Origin: Pimelobacter simplex
GTDB lineage: Bacteria > Actinomycetota > Actinomycetes > Propionibacteriales > Nocardioidaceae
Direction of reading: 5' to 3'
DNA length: 64,000 nucleotides
NCBI GenBank assembly: GCA_016803235.1
Contig: JADCLI010000013.1
Coordinates: forward strand, 1-64,000
The position numbers and the translations under genes were made by a program. This document shows, one piece after another, positions 44,403 to 53,030 of this stretch. The notes beneath the pieces were generated by a model, which searched no databases, had not been told where the DNA came from, and worked only from the letters and a program-made list of their open reading frames with translations. Each line of letters starts with the position of its first letter. Positions within the stretch are counted from its first letter, which is position 1.

Positions 44403-45470
44403 GTGCGAGTACACGTACAGCTCGATGCTGGTCCGGACCGTGCCGTGAAGCGTGCCCAGGAGATCGCCGAGACCGGGGTGAACGGACTCTTCTCGTTCGA
44501 GGGCCAGCACGACGTCTTCCTGCCGCTGGCGGTTGCCGCGACCGCCGTCGACACGGACCTGATGACGAACATCGCGGTGGCGCTGCCCCGAAGTCCGCTG
44601 CACCTGGCACATGCGGCCTACGACCTGCAGTCGGCCAGCTCGGGGCGGTTCAGGCTGGGACTCGGCTCCCAGGTCCGCAGTCATGTCGAGCGCCGGTACG
44701 GGTCGACCTGGTCGCGCCCGGCCGCGCGGATGCGCGAGACGGTGCTGGCGGTCAAGGCGATCCTCGGCGCGTGGCAGCACGGGACGGAGCTGGACTTCGT
44801 TGGCGAGTTCTCCGAGCACACCATGATGCCCCCGACCTTCAACCCCGGCCCCAACGCGCACGGGATCCCGCCGGTGCTGATGGGCGCCCTCGGCCCGGTG
44901 ATGACGCGGACCGCGGCCGAAGTCGCCGACGGCCTCCTGGTGATGCCGTTCCACAGTGAGACGCACTTCCGGGAACGCACCCTGGCGGCGGTCATGGAGG
45001 GGCTCCGGCGCAGCGACCGCACCCTCGACGACTTCGTGATCCTGCCCCAGGTCGTCGTCGCCACCGGGACCACGGCGGAGCAGTACGACGCCGCGTGCCG
45101 GGGCGCGCGGGCCCTTCTCGCGTTCTACGCCTCCACGGCGGCCTATTTCCCGGTCCTCGAGTGCGAGGGGTGGGAAGGCTTGCAGGGGGAGCTGAGCCAG
45201 CTCCTCAAGGCGGGCCGCTTCGCCGAGATGGGCACCTTGATCGACGACACCATGCTGGACCGGCTGGCCGTGCACGGAACGCCCTCCGAGTGCGCGGCTG
45301 AGGTGGTCCGGCGGTTCGGGGACGTCGCCGAGGACGTGTGCGTCTACTTCCCGGGCTACGACGTCGCGACCGCGGACCTGGCGGAGCTGGCCATCCACCT
45401 CCAGCGCGCGTCGCCGGTGACCAGTCGGACCGGGACTGGGCCACGGTCGGTACCGTCTGCTAGGTCGTGA
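44403..45470 (+). CDS. F420-dependent LLM-class oxidoreductase (TIGR03617-like)
   Basis: A 355-aa luciferase-like flavin/F420 enzyme with a TIM-barrel: RAQEIAETGVNGLFSFEGQHD at the N-terminus, SSGRFRLGLGSQVRSHVERRYG in the middle, PPVLMGALGPVMTRTAAEVADG, and HGTPSECAAEV. It starts at GTG 44403 with AGGAGG 8 bp upstream and is probably cotranscribed with the P450. TIGR03617 proteins occur with lipid and steroid catabolism genes in mycobacteria; the substrate is not known. Its 3' end overlaps the convergent crotonase gene by 11 bp. Confidence 0.85.
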   Translation: MRVHVQLDAGPDRAVKRAQEIAETGVNGLFSFEGQHDVFLPLAVAATAVDTDLMTNIAVALPRSPLHLAHAAYDLQSASSGRFRLGLGSQVRSHVERRYGSTWSRPAARMRETVLAVKAILGAWQHGTELDFVGEFSEHTMMPPTFNPGPNAHGIPPVLMGALGPVMTRTAAEVADGLLVMPFHSETHFRERTLAAVMEGLRRSDRTLDDFVILPQVVVATGTTAEQYDAACRGARALLAFYASTAAYFPVLECEGWEGLQGELSQLLKAGRFAEMGTLIDDTMLDRLAVHGTPSECAAEVVRRFGDVAEDVCVYFPGYDVATADLAELAIHLQRASPVTSRTGTGPRSVPSARS

Positions 45471-46260
45471 TGGGACCGGTGCTCGAGACCCGGCCGGTCC
45501 AGGCGGGCGGCCGGTTCTCGGCGTGGGCGCGACCTGCCTCGAGCACGTCCTCGTGCGCCATCAGGTCCAGGTGGATCGACGTCTCCCTGCGACCGACCTC
45601 GGCACGGTCGAGGTCGAAGGACGACCAGAGCAGCTCCTTGCTCGCAGCCACCGACAGCGGTGCGGTGTACTCGGCAAGGTCAGCAGCCAGCTCGTGGGCA
45701 GCATCGAGGACCCGATCGGGCGCGAGCACCTGGCTGCACAGCCCGAGCTCGTAGGCTCGCCGGCCGTCGAACGTGGCTCCGGTCAGGAGGATCTCCGCGG
45801 CCCGGGAGATTCCGACGAGACGAGGCAGGACCCAGTGTGAGTACGCGTCTCCGACCACCGCCTTGCGGGCCTGCACCACGCCGTACTTCGCGTCGTCGGC
45901 CATCACCCGGATGTCGCACTGCAGCGCCAGGGTGAGCCCGATCCCGATCGCGTGGCCGTTGACGGCGGCGATCACCGGCTTCCGGACCCGCCAGGCTGGG
46001 AAGCTGATCCCACTTGCCTGGAAGCCGGCACCAGGATCGGCGAAGGTCCGCTCACCGGCGGAGAGGTCAGCGCCCGCGCAGAACGCCGGCGGAGTCCCGG
46101 TCAGGACGACGGCCCGGACGGCGTCGTCCCCGTCGCACTCCTCGTACGCGGCGGACAGGGCCCGCCCCATCGCGGCGTTGAAGGCGTTGCGTCGGTCGGG
46201 GCGGTTGAGGCGGACGACCGCGACCGCGCCGGCCCGCTCGACGAGGACGTCGTCTGGCAT
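45460..46260 (-). CDS. Crotonase-family protein lacking both catalytic glutamates
   Basis: A 266-aa enoyl-CoA hydratase/isomerase family member. The oxyanion-hole segments are present (AFCAGADLS; NGHAIGIGLTLALQCDIR). Aligned with FadB, the hydratase glutamates Glu119 and Glu139 are replaced by Thr (in GIGLTLA) and Gln (in YGVVQAR), so classical hydration is unlikely. Start ATG 46260. It overlaps the LLM gene end on the other strand and is the only gene of this central block on the minus strand. Possible roles are isomerase, thioesterase or retro-aldol chemistry on a CoA thioester. Confidence 0.85.
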   Translation of the reverse strand: MPDDVLVERAGAVAVVRLNRPDRRNAFNAAMGRALSAAYEECDGDDAVRAVVLTGTPPAFCAGADLSAGERTFADPGAGFQASGISFPAWRVRKPVIAAVNGHAIGIGLTLALQCDIRVMADDAKYGVVQARKAVVGDAYSHWVLPRLVGISRAAEILLTGATFDGRRAYELGLCSQVLAPDRVLDAAHELAADLAEYTAPLSVAASKELLWSSFDLDRAEVGRRETSIHLDLMAHEDVLEAGRAHAENRPPAWTGRVSSTGPITT

Positions 46261-46517
46261 GGCTTCTCCCGGAGGTTTCGGTGGCGGTCTCCCCAGCACG
46301 ACCGTTCAGCACGAAGCATGAACCACCGACCGATCCGTGACACACCGGTGCTCTCGTTGGGTGGGAGCGGCTCTTCCAGAAGTGCATTCCTCGCCGACAC
46401 CATCGCGATGACCTGGAGCCGGCCTGGAAGGAGACCCGTGGAGTGCAGTGCGCAGCTTCCCGCCGGTCCTGACCTGATCGCCGCGACACCGGCGCGCACA
46501 GGCGGGAGGGACTGACC

Positions 46518-48716
46518 ATGTCGATCGCACTGGATGCGGACGAGGAGGCGTTGGCGCAGGCCGCCGCCGAGCTCTGCCGCCGGCGCGCACCGCTCTCGTC
46601 GATCCGGGATCGGCTCGAGGAGCTGGCCTGCGGCGACCGCGGGGCCGGGTGGTCAAACCTGCACCAGCACGGCTTGCTGACCCTGCACCTCGCTGAGGAG
46701 ATCGGTGGCGGCGGCGCCACCCTGGTCGACCTGGCCGTGGTCGCCGAACAGCTCGGGCGCCAGCTGTTGGCAGGTCCATGGCTGCCGACCGTGCTCGCGA
46801 GCGGCGCGCTGGCGACCGTCACGGACGACTCCGCGCGCACATGGCTGGATCTCTTCGTGGAGGGAGCGGCCGGGGCGGTGGTTCTCGGTGGTCTCACCGC
46901 CGTCGAGTTGGAAGACGGCCTCCGGGTCAGCGGCGGTACCGACGTCGTCCCCGGGCTGATCGGTGCCGACATCGTGCTGGCGCGCGCCGAGCTGGGGGAC
47001 GGCCGGGTGTGGTTCGTGCTCCGTCCCGGTGAGGTCGATCTCCGTCAGGTCGCGGGCATCGACCTGACGCTCTCGGCAGGCAGGTTCGAGCTCGACGCCC
47101 ACCCGGTTCCTCCCGAGCGGATCATGGCCGTCGACGATGAGGCCGCCGACCTCGTGGGCGCGGCGCTCGTTGCTGCCCAGGCGGCGGGGGTCGCCGCGTG
47201 GGCGGTCGAGACCGCGGCCGAACACCTGCGTACGCGACACCAGTTCGGGAAGCCCCTCGGCGCGTTCCAGGTGCTCCAGCATCGTGCCGCGATGATGCTC
47301 GTGCGCGCCGAGGCTGCGGCGGCTGCGGCCTGGGATGCCGCACGTGCGCCGCAGCAGCGCCGGGACCAGTGGCGGCTCGCCACCGCCCAGGCACTCGTCA
47401 CCGCCGCCGAACCCGCTGTCGACGTCGTCTTCGACCTGGTCACCCTGCTGGGCGCCTTGGGCGTCACCTGGGAGCATGACGCGCACCTGTACCTGCGGCG
47501 GGCGTCCGCGCTGGCCGGACTCTTCGGCCCGTCGAGGCACTGGGCACGCGTGCTCGGTGAGGCCGTCCGGCACGGGGAACGCTCCTCGCGGCTGGACGAC
47601 CCGGCGGCCCTGCCGGAGCTGCGCGCCGAGGTCGGCGCCGTCCTGGACGAGTTCGTGACGTTGCCCGCAGAGGACGACCGTCATCTCGACGCCTGGGGTC
47701 GGTGGACCGGAGGCGACCGGCAGGCGCTGCTCGCCGACGCCCGCCTGATGGCACCGCACCTCCCCGCTCCCTACGGGCGGGGAGCCGGACCGCAGGAACA
47801 GGCGGTGATCGCCGACGAGTTCGGGCGGCGTGGGCTCGTACAGCCGACACTCATCGTCGGGGACTGGGCGCTGGCCACCCTGGTCGCCCACGGCTCGGAC
47901 GAACAGAGGACACGGTTCGTCGACGCCAGCCAGCGCGGCGACATCATCTGGTGCCAGCTGTTCTCCGAGCCCGAAGCAGGGTCCGACCTCGCCTCGTTGC
48001 GCACCCGTGCGACGCGCGTGGACGGTGGGTGGAGGCTGTCCGGCCAGAAGATCTGGAACTCCCGTGCCTGTGAGTCCCAGTGGGGCATCTGCTTGGCGCG
48101 CACTGATGCCGAGGCGGCGAAGCACCGAGGCTTGACCTACTTCCTCGTCGACATGGCCTCCCCGGGCGTGCTGGCGCGGCCGATCCAGCAGATGAACGGG
48201 CAAGCCGAGCTCGCCGAGGTCTTTCTCGACGACGTCTTCGTTCCCGACGACTGCGTGGTCGGGGAGCCGGGGGAGGGCTGGCGCCTGGCCATGGCGACGT
48301 TGTCCAGCGAGCGACTCAACATGGGGTCCCGGCTGCGGTACGGCTCGTCCGGGCTCGCCCGCCGGCTTCTCGACGACGGTGCGCACCGAGCCGACGAAGG
48401 CGACGTGCTCGCCGTCGTCGGCGAGTGCGCCGCCCGCGAGATCTGCCTGGCGTCGATGAACCTGCGCACCGTGCTGGGACGCATGTCCGGTCGAGACATG
48501 GCGGCGGAGAACAGCGTGAACAAGGTGCTCAGCTCGATCGCGCAGCGCGACGGGTCCCGCGCGTTGTTCGGCCTCCTCGGGCCGTCGGGGCTCGACGCAG
48601 CCAGCCCGTACGTCGCCGACCACCTCGGCATGCCCGCCATCCTCTTCGGTGGCGGAACCATCGAGGTCCAGCTCAACGTGATCGCCTCCAGGATCTTGAA
48701 CCTGCCGAAGGCCTGA
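46518..48716 (+). CDS. Fused acyl-CoA dehydrogenase (FadE34/ChsE3-like)
   Basis: A 732-aa protein made of two acyl-CoA dehydrogenase halves, as in mycobacterial FadE34 (ChsE3; about 710 aa). The N-terminal half (1-375) has TRHQFGKPLGAFQVLQHRAA; the C-terminal half has SEPEAGSDLASLRTRATR, GQKIWNSRACES and LFGGGTIEVQLN, with candidate base Glu in LSSERLNMG. FadE34 dehydrogenates the five-carbon side chain of cholesterol-derived CoA esters. ATG 46518 follows GGGAGG. It lies in the same direction as the two following dehydrogenase genes. Confidence 0.9.
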   Translation: MSIALDADEEALAQAAAELCRRRAPLSSIRDRLEELACGDRGAGWSNLHQHGLLTLHLAEEIGGGGATLVDLAVVAEQLGRQLLAGPWLPTVLASGALATVTDDSARTWLDLFVEGAAGAVVLGGLTAVELEDGLRVSGGTDVVPGLIGADIVLARAELGDGRVWFVLRPGEVDLRQVAGIDLTLSAGRFELDAHPVPPERIMAVDDEAADLVGAALVAAQAAGVAAWAVETAAEHLRTRHQFGKPLGAFQVLQHRAAMMLVRAEAAAAAAWDAARAPQQRRDQWRLATAQALVTAAEPAVDVVFDLVTLLGALGVTWEHDAHLYLRRASALAGLFGPSRHWARVLGEAVRHGERSSRLDDPAALPELRAEVGAVLDEFVTLPAEDDRHLDAWGRWTGGDRQALLADARLMAPHLPAPYGRGAGPQEQAVIADEFGRRGLVQPTLIVGDWALATLVAHGSDEQRTRFVDASQRGDIIWCQLFSEPEAGSDLASLRTRATRVDGGWRLSGQKIWNSRACESQWGICLARTDAEAAKHRGLTYFLVDMASPGVLARPIQQMNGQAELAEVFLDDVFVPDDCVVGEPGEGWRLAMATLSSERLNMGSRLRYGSSGLARRLLDDGAHRADEGDVLAVVGECAAREICLASMNLRTVLGRMSGRDMAAENSVNKVLSSIAQRDGSRALFGLLGPSGLDAASPYVADHLGMPAILFGGGTIEVQLNVIASRILNLPKA

Positions 48717-48774
48717 CCCCGCCACCTCCCGCCAACCCCATCGAGCCCGGTCCCGCGCGCGGATCACTGTGAGG

Positions 48775-49992
48775 ATGACTGACGTGAAGATCGCACTGAA
48801 CGAGGAGGACGAGGCGCTTCGCGCCGAGCTTCGCGCCTACTTCTCCGCACTGGTGACGCCCGAGGTCCGAGCCGGCCTCTCGGTCGCCACGAACCAGTTC
48901 CGGGAGGAGGGCGTCGAGATGGGCGAGTTCGGTGACAAGACCGTCTACCGGAACGTGATCAAGCAGATCGGTCGAGACGGCTGGCTGGGGATCGGTTGGC
49001 CTGAGGAGTACGGCGGTCAGAACCGCTCGATGATGGAGCAGCTCATCTTCACCGACGAGGCCGCCATTGCCGGCGTTCCAATCCCGTACCTGACCCTGAA
49101 CACCGTCGGACCCACGATCATGAGGTACGGCACGGAGGCGCAGAAGGCCGAGATCCTCCCCAAGATCCTGACCGGCGAGGTGCTCTTCTCGATCGGCTAC
49201 TCCGAGCCGGGCTCCGGCACCGACCTGGCCAGCCTGCGGACCCGGGCCCGCCTGGAGGACGGCGAGTGGGTGATCAACGGCCAGAAGATGTGGACCTCGG
49301 AGATCCAGTACGCCCACTATGTCTGGCTGGCGTGCCGCACCGACCCGGACCTGCCCCGGCACAAGGGCCTGTCGATGATCCTGGTCCCGACCACCGCCGA
49401 GGGGTTCTCCTACACCCCGGTCCACACCGTGGCCGGTGTCGGCACCAGCGCGACCTACTACCAGGACGTGCGGGTGCCGGAGGAGAACCTGGTCGGCGGG
49501 CTCAACGGCGGCTGGGCGCTGATGACCAACCAACTCAACCACGAGCGGGTCGCACTGACGTCGGCCGCCTCGCAGATGCACTCGGTCGCGCAGGTCCGTG
49601 CGTGGGCCCAGCAGACCAGGAATCCGGACGGCAGCCGGGTCATCGATGCCGAGTGGGTCCAGGTCCTGCTCGGCCGGGCGCACGCTCGGGTCGACATGCT
49701 CAAGCTGCTCAACTGGAAGCTCGCCTCGGCCACCGATGATCTGTCGCCGGCACACGCCTCGGCGACCAAGGTCTACGGCTCCGAGCTCGCCACCGAGGTC
49801 TACCGCGCGCTGATCGAGATCGTCGGTCCCGAGGCGATCGTCAGGGGTGACTCCGCCGGAGCGGTCCTGCGCGGCCGCCTCGAGCGCTACTACCGGTCCT
49901 CGCTGGTGATGACCTTCGGCGGCGGCACCAACGAGATCCAGCGCGACATCATCGGCCGCGCCGGCCTGGGTCTGCCCGCGGCGCGGCGTTGA
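48775..49992 (+). CDS. Acyl-CoA dehydrogenase, FadE26/ChsE4-like subunit
   Basis: About 405 aa. From memory it follows mycobacterial FadE26 very closely: QLIFTDEAAIAGVPIPYLTLN, FSIGYSEPGSGTDLASLRT, NGQKMWTSEIQYAHYVWLA, TNQLNHERVALTSAA and TFGGGTNEIQRDIIG. In ChsE4 the catalytic Glu lies in the NHERVAL-type segment, which is kept. ChsE4 pairs with ChsE5 in a heterotetramer that dehydrogenates the C27 steroid side-chain CoA ester. GTG 48769, ATG 48775 and GTG 48784 are all possible starts. Confidence 0.92.
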   Translation: MTDVKIALNEEDEALRAELRAYFSALVTPEVRAGLSVATNQFREEGVEMGEFGDKTVYRNVIKQIGRDGWLGIGWPEEYGGQNRSMMEQLIFTDEAAIAGVPIPYLTLNTVGPTIMRYGTEAQKAEILPKILTGEVLFSIGYSEPGSGTDLASLRTRARLEDGEWVINGQKMWTSEIQYAHYVWLACRTDPDLPRHKGLSMILVPTTAEGFSYTPVHTVAGVGTSATYYQDVRVPEENLVGGLNGGWALMTNQLNHERVALTSAASQMHSVAQVRAWAQQTRNPDGSRVIDAEWVQVLLGRAHARVDMLKLLNWKLASATDDLSPAHASATKVYGSELATEVYRALIEIVGPEAIVRGDSAGAVLRGRLERYYRSSLVMTFGGGTNEIQRDIIGRAGLGLPAARR

Positions 49993-50052
49993 TCCTCCCG
50001 CGACGCTCGCCACTCGAGCTCCTCCCCACCCGACCCTTCACCGGAAGCTGAC

Positions 50053-51153
50053 ATGGACTTCTCCTTCACCGAGAGCCAGAACGACGCCGCGGACCTGGCC
50101 GCGACGATCTTCAACAACGAGTGCATCCCGGAACGGCTCCAGGCCGCTGACCAAGGCCGCTTCGCACCTGCGCTGTGGACCAGGCTCGGCGATGCCGGCC
50201 TGCTGGGCCTGAGCCTGCCCGAGAGCGACGGCGGTGCCGGGCTCGGACTGCTCGAGCTCTGCTCGCTGCTGATCGAGGCCGGCAAGCTGGTCGCCCCGGC
50301 ACCACTGACGGCCCACCTGCCGGCCGCCCTCGCGATCGCCCGGTTCGGCGACGACACCACCCGCGCGACCTGGCTGCCCGGCGCGATCACCGGCGACAAG
50401 ATCCTCACCGCCGCGATCGCCGAGGAACGTGAGCACGTCCCGGCCACCCCCACGGTCACCGCCGAGCGCGACGGTGAGGCTTGGCTGCTCAGCGGCCTCA
50501 AGAGCGTCGTCCCGGCCGGCGCCGAGGCGGCACTCTTCGTCGTCCCGGCCACCACCCCCGACGGCGTCGCGGCCTTCCTGGTCGAGCCCGGTGCCGGCGC
50601 CACCATCGCTCCGCAAGCGCTCAGCGACGGCAGCGAGGTCGCCCGGCTCCACCTCGAACGCGCGCCCGGCACGCTCCTCGGCGACCTGACCCACGGCGCC
50701 GCGATCGTCGAGTGGCTCACCCAGCGGCTCACCCTGGCCGCCTGCGCTCTCCAGCTGGGGATCCTCAAGGGCGCCCTGGAGCTGACCGCGAACTACGCGA
50801 AGACCCGCGAACAGTTCGGCCGACCGATCGGCACCTTCCAAGCGGTCTCGCAGCGCCTGGCCGACGGCTACATCGACATCCTCGGTGCCGACCTCATGCT
50901 GTGGCAGGCCGCCTGGCGGCTCGAGGAGGGCCTGCCGGCGGAGGTCGAGGTCGCGGCTGCCAAGCTCTGGGCCGCGGACGCCGGCCACAGGATCGCCCAC
51001 ACCGTGGTGCACGTGCACGGCGGCGTCGGCATCGACATGGACGGTCAGGCGCACCGGTACTTCACCACCGGCAAGCTGGGCGAGTTCCTGCACGGTGGTA
51101 GCACCGACCAGGCACGCCGCATTGGTGCACTGCTCGCCGCCGAGCCGGTTTGA
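50053..51153 (+). CDS. Acyl-CoA dehydrogenase, FadE27/ChsE5-like subunit
   Basis: A 366-aa protein following mycobacterial FadE27: TREQFGRPIGTFQAVSQRLAD, YIDILGADLMLWQAAWRLEE, and HRIAHTVVHVHGGVGIDMDG. The FAD-contacting residues of the beta-type subunit are present and the catalytic Glu segment of the partner is missing, as expected for a heteromeric pair. It lies 60 bp downstream of the ChsE4-like gene. Gene order and sequence both support a ChsE4-ChsE5-type enzyme. Confidence 0.92.
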   Translation: MDFSFTESQNDAADLAATIFNNECIPERLQAADQGRFAPALWTRLGDAGLLGLSLPESDGGAGLGLLELCSLLIEAGKLVAPAPLTAHLPAALAIARFGDDTTRATWLPGAITGDKILTAAIAEEREHVPATPTVTAERDGEAWLLSGLKSVVPAGAEAALFVVPATTPDGVAAFLVEPGAGATIAPQALSDGSEVARLHLERAPGTLLGDLTHGAAIVEWLTQRLTLAACALQLGILKGALELTANYAKTREQFGRPIGTFQAVSQRLADGYIDILGADLMLWQAAWRLEEGLPAEVEVAAAKLWAADAGHRIAHTVVHVHGGVGIDMDGQAHRYFTTGKLGEFLHGGSTDQARRIGALLAAEPV

Positions 51154-51324
51154 AGGTGACGGGCACGACCCCGCGAGGAGTGCTCGAGCCAGGATGCAAG
51201 GGCGGCCGCTCGCGCGGCCCTGGCCCGCGGGCGTGAACGGCGTCCGGCGGCGGCCGCGGCGGCGCAGGGGCGTTCGGGAGAGGACCCGCGCTCGGCCGCC
51301 GCCCGCCGTCATAGGCTCGTCCCC

Positions 51325-51942
51325 ATGGCAACCACGCAGTCGGCCGAACGCACCGGGAGGGCCTCCCGTTCGCGCATCATCGAGATCGCCTTCGATCACT
51401 TCGCGGCGAACGGCTACCGCGGGGGCTCGATGTCGAAGATCGCGGCGGAGGCGGGAATGTCCCACCCCGGACTCCTGTATCACTTCCCGAACAAGGAGAC
51501 CCTGCTCGAGGCCGTCCTGAAGGCCCGCGACGAAGGCGACCTGGAGTCGTCCGAGTTGACGCCTGAAGCCCTGAGCGAGATGGAGTTCGACGAACTCCTC
51601 ACGGCCTTCGAGGACGTCGTCCGCCACAACGCCGGCCATCGCAATCTCATCCAGTTCTCCCATGTCATCGCCGCGGAGGCGACGGGTGCGGACCATCCGG
51701 CCCACGACTGGATCCGCGGCCGGATGGTCCTGTTCCGGAGGCTCTGCGTCGGCTCGATCGAGCGCAGTGTCCGGGCCGGCACCGTCCGGGCCGATGTCGA
51801 CGCGGAACTGGTGACCGCGATGCTGATCGCGGCGTCGGAGGGCCTGGAGAACCAGTGGCTGGTCGACTCCTCCGTCGACCTGGTGGGCGGCTTCGCCTGC
51901 TTCGCGAACCTGCTGCGGGAGTACGTCGCGGTTCCCGCCTGA
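51325..51942 (+). CDS. TetR-family repressor C (operator-linked)
   Basis: A 205-aa regulator: HTH GSMSKIAAEAGMSHPGLLYHF, and ligand domain ending EGLENQWLVDSSVDLVGGF. It is a relative of TetR A at 36413. A perfect ACTTAA-GT-TTAAGT palindrome lies 298 bp downstream of its stop, before the lipoprotein and transporter genes, and an identical type of site lies beside TetR A. It may be the specific repressor of the uptake genes. Confidence 0.87.
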   Translation: MATTQSAERTGRASRSRIIEIAFDHFAANGYRGGSMSKIAAEAGMSHPGLLYHFPNKETLLEAVLKARDEGDLESSELTPEALSEMEFDELLTAFEDVVRHNAGHRNLIQFSHVIAAEATGADHPAHDWIRGRMVLFRRLCVGSIERSVRAGTVRADVDAELVTAMLIAASEGLENQWLVDSSVDLVGGFACFANLLREYVAVPA

Positions 51943-52239
51943 ACCAGGCCCTTCGGACACGGCTGCGGGTGCGCATCACACGCTGGTCCTGCCCGCAAGC
52001 AGCCCGAGACGACATCGACCGCCCCGCCGCAACGGCCCGGTCGCTCTTGACGCCTGCCCTGGGACCTTCGATGACGGGTGCGCCGATCGTGCGGCAACGG
52101 CGCCCGGTCTCCGCGGGTCGCTCCGGGCTCAGCGACGCCCGCGTCGGGTCGACGACATCGCCCAGCGGGGGACACCGGGACACGGGATTGCGCCTGCGTA
52201 GTTCGCGGAGGAGAGGACGCGTCAGCCCATTGCTATCTG
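51943..52239. other. Intergenic stretch between TetR C and the transporter block
   Basis: About 300 bp without a recognisable gene. Open frames exist on both strands but none resembles a known protein or has a ribosome site. The promoter region of the lipoprotein gene follows at 52240-52360. Confidence 0.5.
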
Positions 52240-52253
52240 ACTTAAGTTTAAGT
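52240..52253. promoter_or_regulatory. TetR operator ACTTAA-GT-TTAAGT
   Basis: Perfect 6-bp inverted repeat with a 2-bp centre, the same as at 37065-37078. It lies 107 bp upstream of the lipoprotein ATG, in an AT-rich patch (TTAAGTAAGTTT). It probably controls the lipoprotein-transporter-lipase block. Confidence 0.75.
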
Positions 52254-52360
52254 AAGTTTGCGTGTGATGTGACGCAGCCCACTCTGGCCGATCAGTCGGC
52301 GCTGCCGTGAGCTGGGACAAGGCAAGCCGGTCGCCACAGACCACTGAGCAAGGAGTCCTC

Positions 52361-52903
52361 ATGTTCAACAAGTTCCAGATTGCCGCTGCGGGGTTGGTAC
52401 TCGCTGCGACGCTCAGCGGATGCGGCAGCGACACCGCCGACGAGGACGTGTCCTCTGGTCCCAGTGCTTCGGTGGACACCACTGCGCCGAGTGCACCGGG
52501 AACTTCCGCCACCGTCGAGCCGAGCCCGACGGCTGCTCCGGTCCTCGGGAGCCTCGAGCTCGCCCCCGGGACGGGCGTGAAGGACGGACAGAAGATCAAG
52601 GTCACGATCGGGGGATACGGACAGCTCACCGGCAAGGCCTCGGTGGTCCTCTGCTCGCCCGCGGTGGTCTCGGACACCTCGAACCCCCAGAAGTACTGCG
52701 ACATGCGACCGGAGTCGATGGGCATGATCGAGATCAGCGGCGGTGCCGGTTCCGGCTCCTTCACCGTGCGGGTGGGCGAGTCCTTCCAGGCCGAGCTGCC
52801 GACCTCGACCTGCGAGCCGGGAGGCAAGTGCCTCGTGCTGGCCACGAGCACGACCCAGGACCCGCAGTACGCCTCGATCGCCGAGGTCGCGTTCGCGTCG
52901 TAG
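52361..52903 (+). CDS. Lipoprotein with neocarzinostatin-like domain
   Basis: A 180-aa protein with a lipoprotein signal (MFNKFQIAAAGLVLAATLSGC; lipobox LSGC), a Ser/Thr/Pro linker, and a C-terminal beta-sandwich with SLELAPGTGVKDGQKIKVTI and two cysteine pairs (VVLCS...KYCDM; STCEPGGKCLVLA). This is the pattern of neocarzinostatin-like immunoglobulin folds, which bind hydrophobic ligands. AAGGAG precedes ATG 52361. Placed just before an importer, it might present a hydrophobic substrate; that is inference. Confidence 0.75.
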   Translation: MFNKFQIAAAGLVLAATLSGCGSDTADEDVSSGPSASVDTTAPSAPGTSATVEPSPTAAPVLGSLELAPGTGVKDGQKIKVTIGGYGQLTGKASVVLCSPAVVSDTSNPQKYCDMRPESMGMIEISGGAGSGSFTVRVGESFQAELPTSTCEPGGKCLVLATSTTQDPQYASIAEVAFAS

Positions 52904-52930
52904 GCCCGGGCCGGGAGGGGCCCGGCCGAG

Positions 52931-52959
52931 CTCGGCTCCCGCCCAGGGCGGGAGCCGAG
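52931..52959 (+). terminator. Hairpin between lipoprotein and transporter genes
   Basis: Perfect 13-bp inverted repeat CTCGGCTCCCGCC / GGCGGGAGCCGAG with a 3-nt loop. It could end or attenuate transcription before the transporter operon. Confidence 0.65.
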
Positions 52960-53030
52960 CCCCGCCTGCCGCGCGACCGGTTCCGACGTCCGTCCGTCGA
53001 GGCGAGAGCCACATCCGAGGAGTGAGTGTT

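Noticed and set aside
37000..52360. KstR-type operators for the steroid genes
   Set aside because: No TnnAAC-nn-GTTnnA palindrome was noticed before the P450 or dehydrogenase genes, so control by KstR is not supported by what I see.
52222..52851. Minus-strand frame opposite the lipoprotein gene
   Set aside because: The plus strand has a lipobox, ribosome site and cysteine pattern; the minus frame has none of these.
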